From: Candidatus Dormiibacterota bacterium
GTDB taxonomy: Bacteria; Acidobacteriota; Polarisedimenticolia; Gp22-AA2
Direction of reading: 5' to 3'
DNA length: 64,000 nt
NCBI GenBank assembly: GCA_035635555.1
Contig: DASQAT010000046.1
Span: forward strand, 62,001 to 126,000
Made by a program: the position numbers and the translations under genes. Under the pieces are notes generated by a model that saw only the letters and a list, made by a program, of their open reading frames with translations, was not told the origin of the DNA and ran no database searches. Positions 45,219 to 54,121 of the stretch are shown one piece after another; the stretch's first letter is position 1; each line of letters starts with the position of its first letter.

Positions 45219-45947
45219 ATGGATCACGCCCGCGACCACCGGCCGCACCCCGTCGAGGAACAGCGGGCGGAGCGCAGCCGGATAGAGCGCGTCTACAGCG
45301 CCTATTCCTCAGATCCCTATTACGGAAAAATCTGGAGCGACGATACCGCCCGTTTCATCCTCGAACGGAAGTGGGAAGAGATCGGCCGCGTGCTGGGCGC
45401 AGAGGGCGTGGACACTTCCATGACGCGCCTCCTTGATCTGGGTGCCGGTAGTGGGGGAGATTGCGACCGATTCAGGCATCTCGGGCTTCGTCCCGAGCGT
45501 ATCGTCGCCCTCGACCTCCTTCGGGAATACCCCCCCATAGCCAGGAGGTCCCACCCCTGGCTGGCTGCAGTGCAGGCGGATGGTGCGCTCCTCCCGTTGC
45601 GCGACGATTCGTTCGACGTCGTCTACCAGTCGACCATGCTGTCGAGCGTCCTTGACCGGGACCGGAGGACTCGGATTCTCCGCGAGGTCGGGCGGGTTCT
45701 CGCGCGCGGCGGGTTGTTCGTATCCTACGACACGCGTTACCCGAACCCCTGGAACAGGAACACGTGTCCCGTGTCGTCCGCCGAGATCGGCGCAGCCTTC
45801 CCGGGATGCCAGGTCCGCGTCCACAGCACGACGCCGATCCCCCAGCTCATTCGCCTTGTCCGATTCCTTCCCCGCGCGGTGTGGCGCGCCATCGAGAGGA
45901 TTCCCCCGCTCCGCTCGCATCTTCTCGTTGTCGTACGGAAGGTGTGA
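45219..45947 (+). CDS. Class I SAM-dependent methyltransferase
   Basis: A 242-residue methyltransferase with RLLDLGAGSGGDCDRF near residue 70, the acidic residue in IVALDLLREY, and DSFDVVYQSTMLSSVLD. It begins 20 bases after wzc in the same direction and ends 31 bases before the oppositely oriented UDP-xylose synthase gene, so it closes the exopolysaccharide run. It could methylate a sugar of the polymer or terminate chain growth. Neither is shown by the sequence. Confidence 0.82.
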   Translation: MDHARDHRPHPVEEQRAERSRIERVYSAYSSDPYYGKIWSDDTARFILERKWEEIGRVLGAEGVDTSMTRLLDLGAGSGGDCDRFRHLGLRPERIVALDLLREYPPIARRSHPWLAAVQADGALLPLRDDSFDVVYQSTMLSSVLDRDRRTRILREVGRVLARGGLFVSYDTRYPNPWNRNTCPVSSAEIGAAFPGCQVRVHSTTPIPQLIRLVRFLPRAVWRAIERIPPLRSHLLVVVRKV

Positions 45948-45978
45948 AGGGGGATCGGTCGAGGGGACGGTGCGCCGT

Positions 45979-46974
45979 CTACCTGCCGCGGTCTTTTCCG
46001 ACGCGTTTCCTGAAGTACGCGACCGTTCGGGACAGTCCCCGCTCGAGGGACACCGTCGGCCGCCAGCCGAGAACCTTTCGAGCGAGCGTGATATCGGGCT
46101 GGCGGACTTTAGGATCGTCGGTGGGCAGCGGATGGAAGACGATGCGACTCTTCGAATCGGTCTGCCGGATCACCTGGCGCGCCATCTCCAGCAGGGACAG
46201 CTCGTCCGGGTTGCCGAGGTTCATGGGTCCGGGGTGGGAGGACATCAGCAGCCGATAAAGGCCTTCGACCATGTCGTCGATGAAACAGAAGGAGCGAGTC
46301 TGGCTGCCATCCCCGAAGACGGTCACGGGTCTCCTGGTGAGGCTCTGGGTCATGAAGGCAGGGATGGCGCGGCCATCGTTCAGGCGCATGCGCGGGCCGT
46401 AGGTGTTGAAGATCCGCGCGATCTTGGCGTCGACACCGTGCGTGTCCCGGTAGGCCACGGTCAGCGCCTCCCCGAATCGCTTGGCTTCGTCGTAGACACC
46501 GCGCGGTCCGACCGGGTTGACATTTCCCCAATAGGACTCCTTCTGCGGGTGCACGAGCGGATCGCCGTAGACCTCGGATGTCGAGGCCAGGAGGAACGTT
46601 GCCCCCTTCGCCTTCGCCAGCCCGAGCGCCTTGTGCGTGCCGAGAGAACCGACCTTGAGAGTCTGGATCGGAAGCTCAAGGTAATCCCTCGGACTCGCCG
46701 GGCTGGCGAAATGCAGGATATAGTCCACCGGCCCCTCGATGTAGATGTAGTTCGTGACGTCGAGGTTGATGAACGTGAAGCGCGGGTTACGGATGTGTGC
46801 GATGTTGTCGGTGCTGCCTGTCAGCAGATTGTCGACGCAGACGACCTCGAAGCCGCGTCGAAGAAAAGAATCGCAGAGGTGGGAGCCGATGAACCCGGCG
46901 CCGCCGGTGATCAGGACACGGCGAGGACGGCGGGATCCCGATCGGCGCGAGCGGCGCAAACCTGACTTCTTCAT
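45979..46974 (-). CDS. uxs: UDP-glucuronate decarboxylase (UDP-xylose synthase)
   Basis: A 331-residue SDR enzyme after a basic 18-residue N-terminus. [16 protein letters not shown], the family-specific [35 protein letters not shown], the catalytic YDEAK, and [16 protein letters not shown] identify UDP-xylose synthase. It decarboxylates UDP-glucuronate, made by the Ugd of the main locus, to UDP-xylose. It is transcribed toward the methyltransferase gene from its own promoter (TATAGT on the minus strand at 47009-47014). Confidence 0.93.
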   Translation of the reverse strand: MKKSGLRRSRRSGSRRPRRVLITGGAGFIGSHLCDSFLRRGFEVVCVDNLLTGSTDNIAHIRNPRFTFINLDVTNYIYIEGPVDYILHFASPASPRDYLELPIQTLKVGSLGTHKALGLAKAKGATFLLASTSEVYGDPLVHPQKESYWGNVNPVGPRGVYDEAKRFGEALTVAYRDTHGVDAKIARIFNTYGPRMRLNDGRAIPAFMTQSLTRRPVTVFGDGSQTRSFCFIDDMVEGLYRLLMSSHPGPMNLGNPDELSLLEMARQVIRQTDSKSRIVFHPLPTDDPKVRQPDITLARKVLGWRPTVSLERGLSRTVAYFRKRVGKDRGR

Positions 46975-47008
46975 GATTCCCAGGGCCCCCTCAACGCATG
47001 AAGCGCAG

Positions 47009-47014
47009 ACTATA
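47009..47014 (-). promoter_or_regulatory. -10 element for the UDP-xylose synthase gene
   Basis: TATAGT on the minus strand, 35 bases before the start codon at 46974. No good -35 element is present at the usual distance, so confidence is limited. Confidence 0.35.
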
Positions 47015-47192
47015 TCACCAGGCCGAGCCCGTACGTTTCGCGGCGCCGCCTGCTGCGTCGCTCTGATGAGAGGCGCGGCTCAGGGCCCTGGCCGACACGG
47101 TCATTCCGCTCCTGGCGTCGTGGGGGCTGTCGTCCGGTCCCGGTCCGCCGCGCCACAACGGCCGAAACATGCTGCCTTTTCCAGGCGGTTGC

Positions 47193-47198
47193 TATAAT
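47193..47198 (+). promoter_or_regulatory. -10 element for the acyltransferase-lpxB operon
   Basis: A consensus TATAAT in the 272-base divergent gap, 48 bases before the TTG start at 47247. The -35 region is not recognisable. The rest of this gap shows no gene. Confidence 0.45.
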
Positions 47199-47246
47199 GC
47201 CCGCCCAAGCGGCGACGCGTTCACGGACGACCGCAAGGGGGCGCCT

Positions 47247-47953
47247 TTGAGGGACCGGTTCTCACTCTGGCTGGGCCCGATCCTCGCCAGCGGGTTGATA
47301 CGAACGATGCGCCACCTTCTTCGCTTGACCCGCGTCGGCGAGAACGTGGTTCTCGACCTGCACCAGTCAGGCCGTCCCTACGTGCACGCCTTCTACCACG
47401 ACCAGCTTCTCATGATGACCTACTCCTACCTGGGGCAGCCGCACGGGCGGAGGCTTGTGGTCCTGAGCAGCCGCCACCGGGATGGAGAGTACGTGTCGCG
47501 CACCTTGGAGAGGTTCGGGCACCAGATGGTGCGCGGGTCCACGGGGCGCGGCGCGGTGGCCGGCCTGAAGGAGATGATCCGCCATCTGCGGGACGGCCGG
47601 GACGTCGCCTTCGCGACCGACGGCCCGCGCGGCCCGCGCCACCAGGTGCAGATGGGCGCGATCGAGGCCGCCCGACTGGGACGCGCCCCGCTGGTCCCGG
47701 TTGTCTTCGCCGCATCTAAAAAAAAACTCTCCGATCCTGGGACGCCTTCCAGATCCCGCTGCCATTCGCCAGGGCCATCATCGTCTACGGTGACGCAGTC
47801 GAGGTTCCGTTCGAAGCAGACCGCCACGTCATGGAGTTGAAGCGACTCGCCCTCCAGGGAGCACTCGATCGTCTGACCGAAGAGGCGGAGACACTGGCCC
47901 GCGGCGATCGCAAAGCATCGGCCTCGGGGTCGCGTGCCGTGGACACGCGATGA
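47247..47953 (+). CDS. DUF374 lysophospholipid acyltransferase, frame interrupted at an A9 tract
   Basis: A predicted membrane-associated acyltransferase of the DUF374 group, which lies beside lipid A genes in many bacteria. TTG 47247 has AAGGGGG upstream. Motifs are FYHDQLLMM, GRDVAFATDGPRGPRHQVQMGAI and LVPVVFAASKK. At codons 158-160 the frame enters nine A residues (47718-47726). The zero frame then gives an unconserved tail ending at 47840 (197 residues). The -1 frame gives TLRSWDAFQIPLPFARAI plus VYGDAVEVP, exactly the family C-terminus, and ends at 47953 in an ATGA overlap with lpxB. The full product, about 235 residues, therefore requires slippage, or the tract is a sequencing error. 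Confidence 0.8.
47718..47726 (+). other. A9 slippery tract in the acyltransferase gene
   Basis: Nine adenines read TCT AAA AAA AAA CTC in the upstream frame. The phasing A-AAA-AAA suits -1 ribosomal slippage, and the length suits RNA polymerase slippage adding one A. The sequence TAAAAAAAAACTC is identical to that in coaBC at 53363-53375. Confidence 0.7.
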
Positions 47954-49209
47954 GCGTAGGCGGTGTCGCGCGCGTCCTGATCGTCGCGGGGGAAGCTTCG
48001 GGCGATCTCTACGGCAGCCTGGTGATGCGCGCGATGGCCGAGCCTTTGCATCCCCCCGGCGGCCGGATCGGCGCGTCGTCCGGAGCCGAGACGCCCAGTC
48101 CTGGTGTCCGGTTCACCGGCATCGGCGGGCCGGCCATGCGCGCCGCCGGTCTCGCGCCTCTGGGCGACGCCGGGACGTTGGGGGTCACCGGCTTTCTCGA
48201 GGTCCTCGGGAGCGCGCGCGCCATCTGGCGCGCCTACCGCGAGGCCCGGGCCCTCCTGTCTTCGGCGGAGCGACCCGACCTGGTGCTGCTGATCGATTAT
48301 CCCGACTTCAACCTGCGCCTGGCGACGCATGCCAGGAATGCCCGGGTGCCGATCCTCTATTTCGTCAGCCCGCAAGTCTGGGCCTGGCGCAAGGGTCGGG
48401 TGAAGCAGATCGCCAGGACGGTCGATCGGATGCTGGTGATCCTGCCGTTCGAAGAGGAGATCTACCGGCAGGCGGGTGTTCCGGTGGAGTTCGTCGGACA
48501 CCCTCTCCTGGATCTCGTCCATCCGGTGCTCACCCGGGATCAGGCGCTACGTCCCCTGGGTCTCGATCCGGGGCGGCCGACCGTGGCGTTGCTCCCCGGG
48601 AGCCGCCGGAACGAGCTTCGCGCCCACCTGGGGATCATGCGGGCCGCGGCGCTGCGTTTGCGCGAGGAGTTCCGCGACCTGCAGGTCCTTCTGCCCGTCG
48701 CGCCGACTCTCGCGACGGGCGACGTGGAGCAGATCCTGCGCGCGGGGCGCAGGCGAGGCCCAGGGGCCGGCGCCGGGGGGGCCGACTTCGAGTGCGTCCT
48801 CGTGCGCGAGGGTCGCTACGATGCCTTGGCGGCTTGTGATGCCGCGATAGTGGCCTCCGGAACGGCGACGGTGGAGACCGCCCTCCTGGGGGTCCCGATG
48901 GTGATCGTCTACAGGATGAACGCGCTCACCTTCGCCCTCGCCCGCCTCATCTCCGACGTGCCGCACGTCGGGATGCCGAATCTGATCGCCGGCGAGAGGA
49001 TCGCCCCCGAGCTGGTGCAGAACGAGTGCACGCCGGAGCGCATCGCCGTCGAGCTGCGGCGCCTCCTGACCGATCCGCCCGCGGCGGAGACGATGCGCCG
49101 GGCCTTGTCCGGCGTGCGCTCGCGACTAGGCCGGCCGGGCGCCATCGCGAGGGTCGCGGCGGCCGCTTGGGATATGATCGGCGCGCGCGGCCGCAAGCAC
49201 GCGGCCTGA
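47950..49209 (+). CDS. lpxB: Lipid-A-disaccharide synthase
   Basis: A 419-residue GT19 enzyme. It has VLIVAGEASGDLYGSLVMRAM, FTGIGGPAMRAAG, LIDYPDFNLRLA, YFVSPQVWAWRKGRVKQIA, FVGHPLLDLV, LLPGSRRNELRAHL and ASGTATVETALLGVPMVIVYR. It condenses UDP-diacylglucosamine with lipid X to form lipid A disaccharide at the inner membrane. The ATG overlaps the end of the shifted frame of the acyltransferase gene, which implies co-translation. An insert of about 20 residues near residue 35 (proline-rich) is unusual. Confidence 0.96.
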   Translation: MSVGGVARVLIVAGEASGDLYGSLVMRAMAEPLHPPGGRIGASSGAETPSPGVRFTGIGGPAMRAAGLAPLGDAGTLGVTGFLEVLGSARAIWRAYREARALLSSAERPDLVLLIDYPDFNLRLATHARNARVPILYFVSPQVWAWRKGRVKQIARTVDRMLVILPFEEEIYRQAGVPVEFVGHPLLDLVHPVLTRDQALRPLGLDPGRPTVALLPGSRRNELRAHLGIMRAAALRLREEFRDLQVLLPVAPTLATGDVEQILRAGRRRGPGAGAGGADFECVLVREGRYDALAACDAAIVASGTATVETALLGVPMVIVYRMNALTFALARLISDVPHVGMPNLIAGERIAPELVQNECTPERIAVELRRLLTDPPAAETMRRALSGVRSRLGRPGAIARVAAAAWDMIGARGRKHAA

Positions 49210-49243
49210 GCCGTCACGAGGACAGACGAGGAACGAGGACGGG

Positions 49244-50155
49244 ATGAGGAGGGAGGGCCATCTCGGGCAGGTCATGAGCATGACCGGGTTCGGCCAGGGA
49301 GTGGTCGAGCGCGACGGCGTACGGGTCCAGGTTGAGCTGAAGGGGGTCAACCACCGGTTCCTGGACGTCAAGATGAGGCTGCCGGGCGAGGTCGGTCTGC
49401 TGGAGCCCGCGCTGCGCACCGTGATCCAGGAGCGGGTGTCGCGTGCGCGCATCGACATCGCCGTGGTGATCGTCTCATCGCGCCCCGCGTCCTCGCAGGT
49501 CGTGATCAATCGGGGCCTCGTGTCCGAATACTTGCGCGCGGTCGACACCCTCAAGACGGAGTTCAGCCTGACGGGGGCAGTCGGTGTGGAGTCGATCCTG
49601 AGTCTGCCGGGGGTGGTTGTGTTCCAGGCGGAGGCGGCGCAGGCTGATGGTGTCGCCGCGGCCCTCCTCACCGAGGCTTTGTGTCGGGCGCTCGACGTGT
49701 ACGACACGATGCGCGCTTCGGAGGGGAGGCGCCTGGCGGATGATCTCAAGGTCCGCCTGCAGGATATCCGCGCCGCGGGGCGCCGCATCGCGGAGGAGGC
49801 CCGTGGACTCCCGGAGACGTACGCGCGCCGGCTCAAGGAGCGCGTCGCAACGCTCCTGAGCGGCGAGCGGGCGCTTGACGAGTCCCGGCTAGCGCAGGAG
49901 GTGGCCCTTCTGGCGAGCCGAGCGGACATCACCGAAGAGCTGGTCCGGCTTCAGGGTTACCTGGACCAGGCGGAGGAGACGCTGTCCCGGCCGCAAGGGT
50001 CGATCGGCAAGACACTCGATTTCATCATGCAGGAAATGAACCGGGAGGCGAACACGATCTCCTCGAAGTCAGAGACGCTGCCAATCTGCCAGGGGGCGCT
50101 CTTGATCAAGGCCGAGGTAGAGAAGATCCGCGAGCAGGCGCAGAACCTCGAATGA
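49244..50155 (+). CDS. yicC: YicC/YloC-family endoribonuclease
   Basis: A 303-residue protein. SMTGFGQG at the start, VELKGVNHRFLDVKMRLP, and the C-terminal DITEELVRLQGYLDQ and IGKTLDFIMQEMNREANTISSKS are the two conserved blocks of the family, whose members cleave RNA. The gene precedes gmk, as in many bacteria. ATG 49244 has GAGGAC upstream; ATG 49274 would start at the conserved SMTGFG and is an alternative. Confidence 0.92.
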   Translation: MRREGHLGQVMSMTGFGQGVVERDGVRVQVELKGVNHRFLDVKMRLPGEVGLLEPALRTVIQERVSRARIDIAVVIVSSRPASSQVVINRGLVSEYLRAVDTLKTEFSLTGAVGVESILSLPGVVVFQAEAAQADGVAAALLTEALCRALDVYDTMRASEGRRLADDLKVRLQDIRAAGRRIAEEARGLPETYARRLKERVATLLSGERALDESRLAQEVALLASRADITEELVRLQGYLDQAEETLSRPQGSIGKTLDFIMQEMNREANTISSKSETLPICQGALLIKAEVEKIREQAQNLE

Positions 50156-50189
50156 GCGCGGGCGCGTGCGACGGAGAAAGGAGGGGCGC

Positions 50190-50852
50190 GTGACCCGGGC
50201 CGCCGGCGGAAGGGCCGCCGACCGGGATCGTGATCCGCAAGGATCGGTCCTGGTAATCTCCGCCCCCTCCGGCGCGGGCAAGACCACGCTCTGCAAGCGC
50301 CTCCTGGAGGAGGACCGGAAGGTTGATTTCTCCGTGTCGTTCACCACACGCCCGCCACGCGCCGGGGAGAGGGATGGCGCGGATTACTTCTTCGTGGATC
50401 GAGAGGAGTTCGAGCGCCGGCGCGATCGGGGGGAGTTCGTCGAATGGGCCGTGGTCGGAGGGCATCTCTACGGCACGTCGGTGGAGGGGGTGAAGGAGGC
50501 GGCGGCGCGCGGCCGCGACATCCTCCTCGACATCGATACGCAGGGGGCCGTGAACATCCGCCGCCTGATCCCCGAGGCGGTGCTCATCTTCATTCTTCCC
50601 CCCGGCAGGGCGGCGCTCAAGGAGCGGCTCACCAAGCGCGGCACAGACGGGCCCGAGGAGATGGCCCGCCGGCTGCGGCTGGCGCGGGGCGAGGTGGAGA
50701 GGAGTCCGACCTACGACTACGTCATCATCAACGACGATTTCGAGGTCGCCTACCGTCAGCTGCGAGCAGTCGTGGAGGCGGCGCGCTGCCGGACCGATAG
50801 GCAGAAGGCGCGCCTGGAAGCAATTCTGCGCGAGTTCACCGATCATTGCTAG
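50190..50852 (+). CDS. gmk: Guanylate kinase
   Basis: A 220-residue enzyme phosphorylating GMP to GDP. The P-loop APSGAGKTTLCKRLL, TTRPPRAGERDGADYFFV, GEFVEWAVVGGHLYGTS and LLDIDTQGAVNIR are all present. GTG 50190 was chosen because AAAGGAGGGG lies six bases before it; an upstream GTG at 50166 has no such site. The first 25 residues are unconserved. Confidence 0.95.
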   Translation: MTRAAGGRAADRDRDPQGSVLVISAPSGAGKTTLCKRLLEEDRKVDFSVSFTTRPPRAGERDGADYFFVDREEFERRRDRGEFVEWAVVGGHLYGTSVEGVKEAAARGRDILLDIDTQGAVNIRRLIPEAVLIFILPPGRAALKERLTKRGTDGPEEMARRLRLARGEVERSPTYDYVIINDDFEVAYRQLRAVVEAARCRTDRQKARLEAILREFTDHC

Positions 50853-50910
50853 AAACCTGACCGAAAAACGGAGCGGGCAAGAATCGTCCAGTGCGGATGA
50901 TCGGTTGACG

Positions 50911-52290
50911 ATGAGCGAGACTCCTGAATCCAGACGAAACAGTGTTCTCTCGCCTCCGCGCGGAACCGCCCGCAGGAGCGTCTTGTGGGTCGTGTTCGGT
51001 GTCGCTCTTCTCGCGCGTCTTTCGGTGTTCTCGGTCAATTCTTTGAGGGGCGAGCCTTTCTTCCAGCTGCCGGATTCCCACAGTTACATCGAAACCGCGA
51101 GGAGTCTCCTGGAGCACGGTGCCATTCAAGATGATGCGGGGAAGCCGGCCGAGGGGCGCGTCCCGGGCTACCCCCTGGTGCTGGCTCTCATTTTTGCGAC
51201 AGGCATCGCCTCACCTCTTCGGGTGACGGGTGCGGTCCTCGTGCAGTGTCTCCTGGGGGCATGGGTCGTTGTTCTCGCCGCGCGATCGTCCCGGGCGCTG
51301 CCAGGATACCTCGGCGTTCTTCCTGTCGGGCTTCTTCTGGCGATGGAACCCTCAGCCATGGCCTACTCGAATGTGATTCTGTCGGAGATGCTGTACTCCC
51401 TGGTCCTTCTTCTGGCGCTCCAGGCCTGGGAACGTTATCTGAGACTTCAGGATACCGGTACCCTGCTGTGGCTGGGTGCGGTTCTGGGGGTCTTGCCTCT
51501 GGTTCGCCCGATCGGTCAGTTCTTTCCGCTGGCAGTCCTGCCGGTTCTCGTGTGGGCGCGGTGGGGCAGGGCGGGGATGGTCCGCGGAATCGGTATTTTC
51601 ATGCTGGTTGCATTGTCGCCGGCCATCGCCTGGTCTTTGCGCAACTACATTGAACTGGGATTCTATGAACTGCACTCGACCGGCCCATGGGCCCAGGCCA
51701 TATTCGCCCAGGACGTGGAGAGCCACAGCAGTCGGAACGACCCGTCTCCGACCGACAGCTACATCAAACCATGGGAGCCCGGTTTCGGCACGGACCAGGG
51801 CCTCACATCGCGGGAAGCCTCCGTTCAGCGCACGGCGTACTTCCGCACGACCCTCGCCGCCCATCCAGGTGTGGCTGCCCGACAGTGGCTGACCAACTGC
51901 ATCTTCCTGATGGGTGTGCCGGACTCCATGCTGGCCGCGATCCTTCTGGAGCACCCGCCGAAAATCCCGGAGGGCAGTGTGCGTGGCCGGATCGGGTGGC
52001 TCGGCGAGCTGGGGCTGCTGGCTGTGCCGGTGGCCCTGGGCATGATGATTTCCCTCGGGGGGATGGCAGCCATCCCCTGGCTCCTGGCGCGCTGGGGACG
52101 GTGGACTCCTCATATGCAAAAAGTCATGTGTTTCGTCGTGATCGCGGTCCTGTATCACTGCGCAATCTCTTCGTTCGTGGGTCATCAGGGCGAGCGCTAT
52201 CGCGTCCCCATCATACCTTTCCTGGCCCTTCTGCTCAGCTCGGGCGTGGGGCACCTTATTCGAGGAACGGAGTCAACCTCGGGAGGGTGA
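50911..52290 (+). CDS. Multi-pass GT39-like glycosyltransferase
   Basis: A 459-residue membrane protein with ten or more helices. The first periplasmic loop has LPDSHSYIETARSLLEHG, where GT-C enzymes of the ArnT/PMT type carry catalytic acidic residues, followed by GRVPGYPLVLALI. A long loop holds DPSPTDSYIKPWEPGFG. It probably transfers a sugar from a polyprenyl carrier in the periplasm. It sits between gmk and rpoZ, which are usually adjacent. ATG 50911 is preferred; TTG 50905 is in frame just upstream. Confidence 0.72.
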   Translation: MSETPESRRNSVLSPPRGTARRSVLWVVFGVALLARLSVFSVNSLRGEPFFQLPDSHSYIETARSLLEHGAIQDDAGKPAEGRVPGYPLVLALIFATGIASPLRVTGAVLVQCLLGAWVVVLAARSSRALPGYLGVLPVGLLLAMEPSAMAYSNVILSEMLYSLVLLLALQAWERYLRLQDTGTLLWLGAVLGVLPLVRPIGQFFPLAVLPVLVWARWGRAGMVRGIGIFMLVALSPAIAWSLRNYIELGFYELHSTGPWAQAIFAQDVESHSSRNDPSPTDSYIKPWEPGFGTDQGLTSREASVQRTAYFRTTLAAHPGVAARQWLTNCIFLMGVPDSMLAAILLEHPPKIPEGSVRGRIGWLGELGLLAVPVALGMMISLGGMAAIPWLLARWGRWTPHMQKVMCFVVIAVLYHCAISSFVGHQGERYRVPIIPFLALLLSSGVGHLIRGTESTSGG

Positions 52291-52471
52291 TGGTCCACCC
52301 GACAGAACCTCACCCCGCGCGGGCAGCATGACATCTCATGACTCTTCCTGGAGCGTCTCCCCCGGCGGAATCGCCGGCCGGGGCCCGGACGGCCTTCTTC
52401 TCGATCCAGCAGCCCCTTTTCGTCTAGAATAAGGCCTGGAACGCCCTTCACTTCCGGTTCATGGAGGTTCG

Positions 52472-52744
52472 ATGATTCCCACCGAGAACATCGGCAACAA
52501 GTTCGAGTTCATCTCCGTAGCGGGCGAACGCTGCAAGCAGCTGCAGCGGGGGGCCCGTGCGCGGGTGGAGACGATGGCGCACAAGCCCGTGACCATCGCG
52601 ATGCAGGAAGTGATCGCCGGCGCGATTCCTTACAGCTACGGTCCCTTCCCCGAGGAGTACCCGGTCGAGGAGGTCGCCGAAGTGACGACGGAGACGTACC
52701 CCGCCGACGGCGCCGGTCTGGAGAACCGTGAGCCGGGAAGCTGA
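52472..52744 (+). CDS. rpoZ: RNA polymerase omega subunit
   Basis: A 90-residue protein with NKFEFISVAGERCKQLQRGARARV followed by KPVTIAMQEVIAGAIPY, corresponding to the conserved N-terminal helices of omega. GGAGG lies four bases before the ATG. It lies between gmk and coaBC, the typical neighbours of rpoZ. TAGAAT at 52425-52430 is a possible -10 element. Its end overlaps the coaBC start by 17 bases. Confidence 0.88.
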   Translation: MIPTENIGNKFEFISVAGERCKQLQRGARARVETMAHKPVTIAMQEVIAGAIPYSYGPFPEEYPVEEVAEVTTETYPADGAGLENREPGS

Positions 52745-54121
52745 CGGTCGGAAGCGACGGTCGGCCGGCGGGGTCGTGACGGACGGCAGGCGCCCGGACC
52801 TCTCCGAGGATCGTGGTGCGGAGGCGGGGCGCGCCGATCTGCGCATCGCCCTCGGCGTGAGCGGAGGAATCGCGGCGTACAAGGCGGCCGAGGTGGTGCG
52901 GGGGCTGGTGAAGGCCGGCGCGGAAGTGCACGTGATCATGACCCCGGGGGGGCAGCGGTTCATCACGCCGCTCACCCTGCAGACGCTCAGCGGGCAGCCG
53001 GTGATCACGGGTCAATGGGACCTGTCGCGGGGCGCCGACGTGCAGCACATCACCCTGGCGCGCGGACTCGACCTGTTCCTGGTCGCCCCCGCGACCGCCG
53101 ACATTCTGGCCAAGCTGGCGCACGGCATCGCCGACGATTTCCTGAGCACCTTCTATCTGGCGGTGACGGCGCCGGTCGCGGTGGCGCCCGCCATGAACGT
53201 GTGGATGTGGGAGCACCCCGCCACGCAGGCCAACCTCGCCCTCCTGAAGACGCGCGGCGTGCGCGTCATCGAGCCTGGGATCGGGGACCTGGCGTGCGGC
53301 GACGAGGGGGTGGGCCGCATGGCGGAGCCCGATGTCATCGTCGACGCCGCGCTGGCGGTCGTTAAAAAAAAACTCCGCGGTCGCTTGAAGGCCGCCGCGT
53401 CCTCGTGACGGCGGGGCCGACGCGCGAGGCGCTCGACCCGGCCCGATTCCTCAGCAACCCTTCCACCGGAAAGATGGGGTACGCCCTCGCGTCCGAGGCG
53501 CTGGCGCGCGGCGCCGAGGTCACCCTGATCTCGGGCCCGACGATGCTCGCTCCGCCCGCGGGAGCCAGCCTCGTCCGGGTGATCACGGCGGACGAGATGT
53601 TCCGCGCCGCCCTCAACCAGGCCCCCGGCGTCGACCTCGTCCTCAAGGCGGCGGCGGTCGCCGACTACCGTCCCGAGGAGCGCTCCCGCGGCAAGATCAA
53701 GAAGGAGTCGCTGCGTCGCAAGGCACTCAAGGGGCGCGGCGCCGATCGCGCCATCCTTCTGCGCCTCATGCCCACTCCCGACATCCTGGAGGAGCTTGGA
53801 CGGCGCAAGAAGCCGGGGCAGGTCCTGGTCGGATTCGCGGCGGAGACCGGCGACCTCGAGTCGAATTCGCTGAAGAAGCTCCGGAAGAAGAACCTCGATC
53901 TGGTCGTCGCCAACCGCATCGGCAGGGAGGGGGAGGGATTCGAAGCGGACACGAACCGCGCCCTGGCGATCGATGCAGGAGGACGCAGGACCGAGTTGCC
54001 CCTGATGTCCAAGGAGGCGATGGCGTCGAGGATTCTCGACCTGGCGGAGCGGTTGCTGCGTGAAGGGGATGCGGGGCGGCCCCGCCGTCGCCCGGCGGAC
54101 GCCCGGCCGGAGGCGCCCTGA
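52728..54121 (+). CDS. coaBC: Bifunctional CoaBC, frame interrupted at an A9 tract
   Basis: This protein makes 4'-phosphopantetheine from phosphopantothenate and cysteine. The CoaC half (residues 40-212) has [14 protein letters not shown], the catalytic His in [17 protein letters not shown] and [13 protein letters not shown]. At codons 213-215 an A9 tract (53364-53372) ends the zero frame soon after, at 53408 (226 residues). The -1 frame continues as [19 protein letters not shown] into a complete CoaB half with AAAVADYRP and the Lys motif GKIKKE, ending at 54121; the full product is about 464 residues. GTG 53405 could start a separate CoaB, but would lose its first beta strand. Confidence 0.9.
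53364..53372 (+). other. A9 slippery tract between coaC and coaB
   Basis: The zero frame reads GTT AAA AAA AAA CTC. A gain of one A in the mRNA, or a -1 ribosomal shift, joins the CoaC and CoaB frames. Three consecutive AAA codons are striking, because Lys is almost always AAG in the surrounding genes. Confidence 0.75.

Noticed and set aside
20970-45947. Exosortase/PEP-CTERM type exopolysaccharide locus
   Set aside because: I looked for an exosortase or PEP-CTERM tail proteins, since AsnB-type and Wzc-type genes accompany them, and found none in the window.
53405-54121. CoaB as an independent gene starting at GTG 53405 inside the coaC stop
   Set aside because: Possible by coupling, but it would begin at VTAGPT and lose the first beta strand, which is coded in the same frame just upstream, back to the A9 tract. 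A fusion by frame change explains the sequence better.
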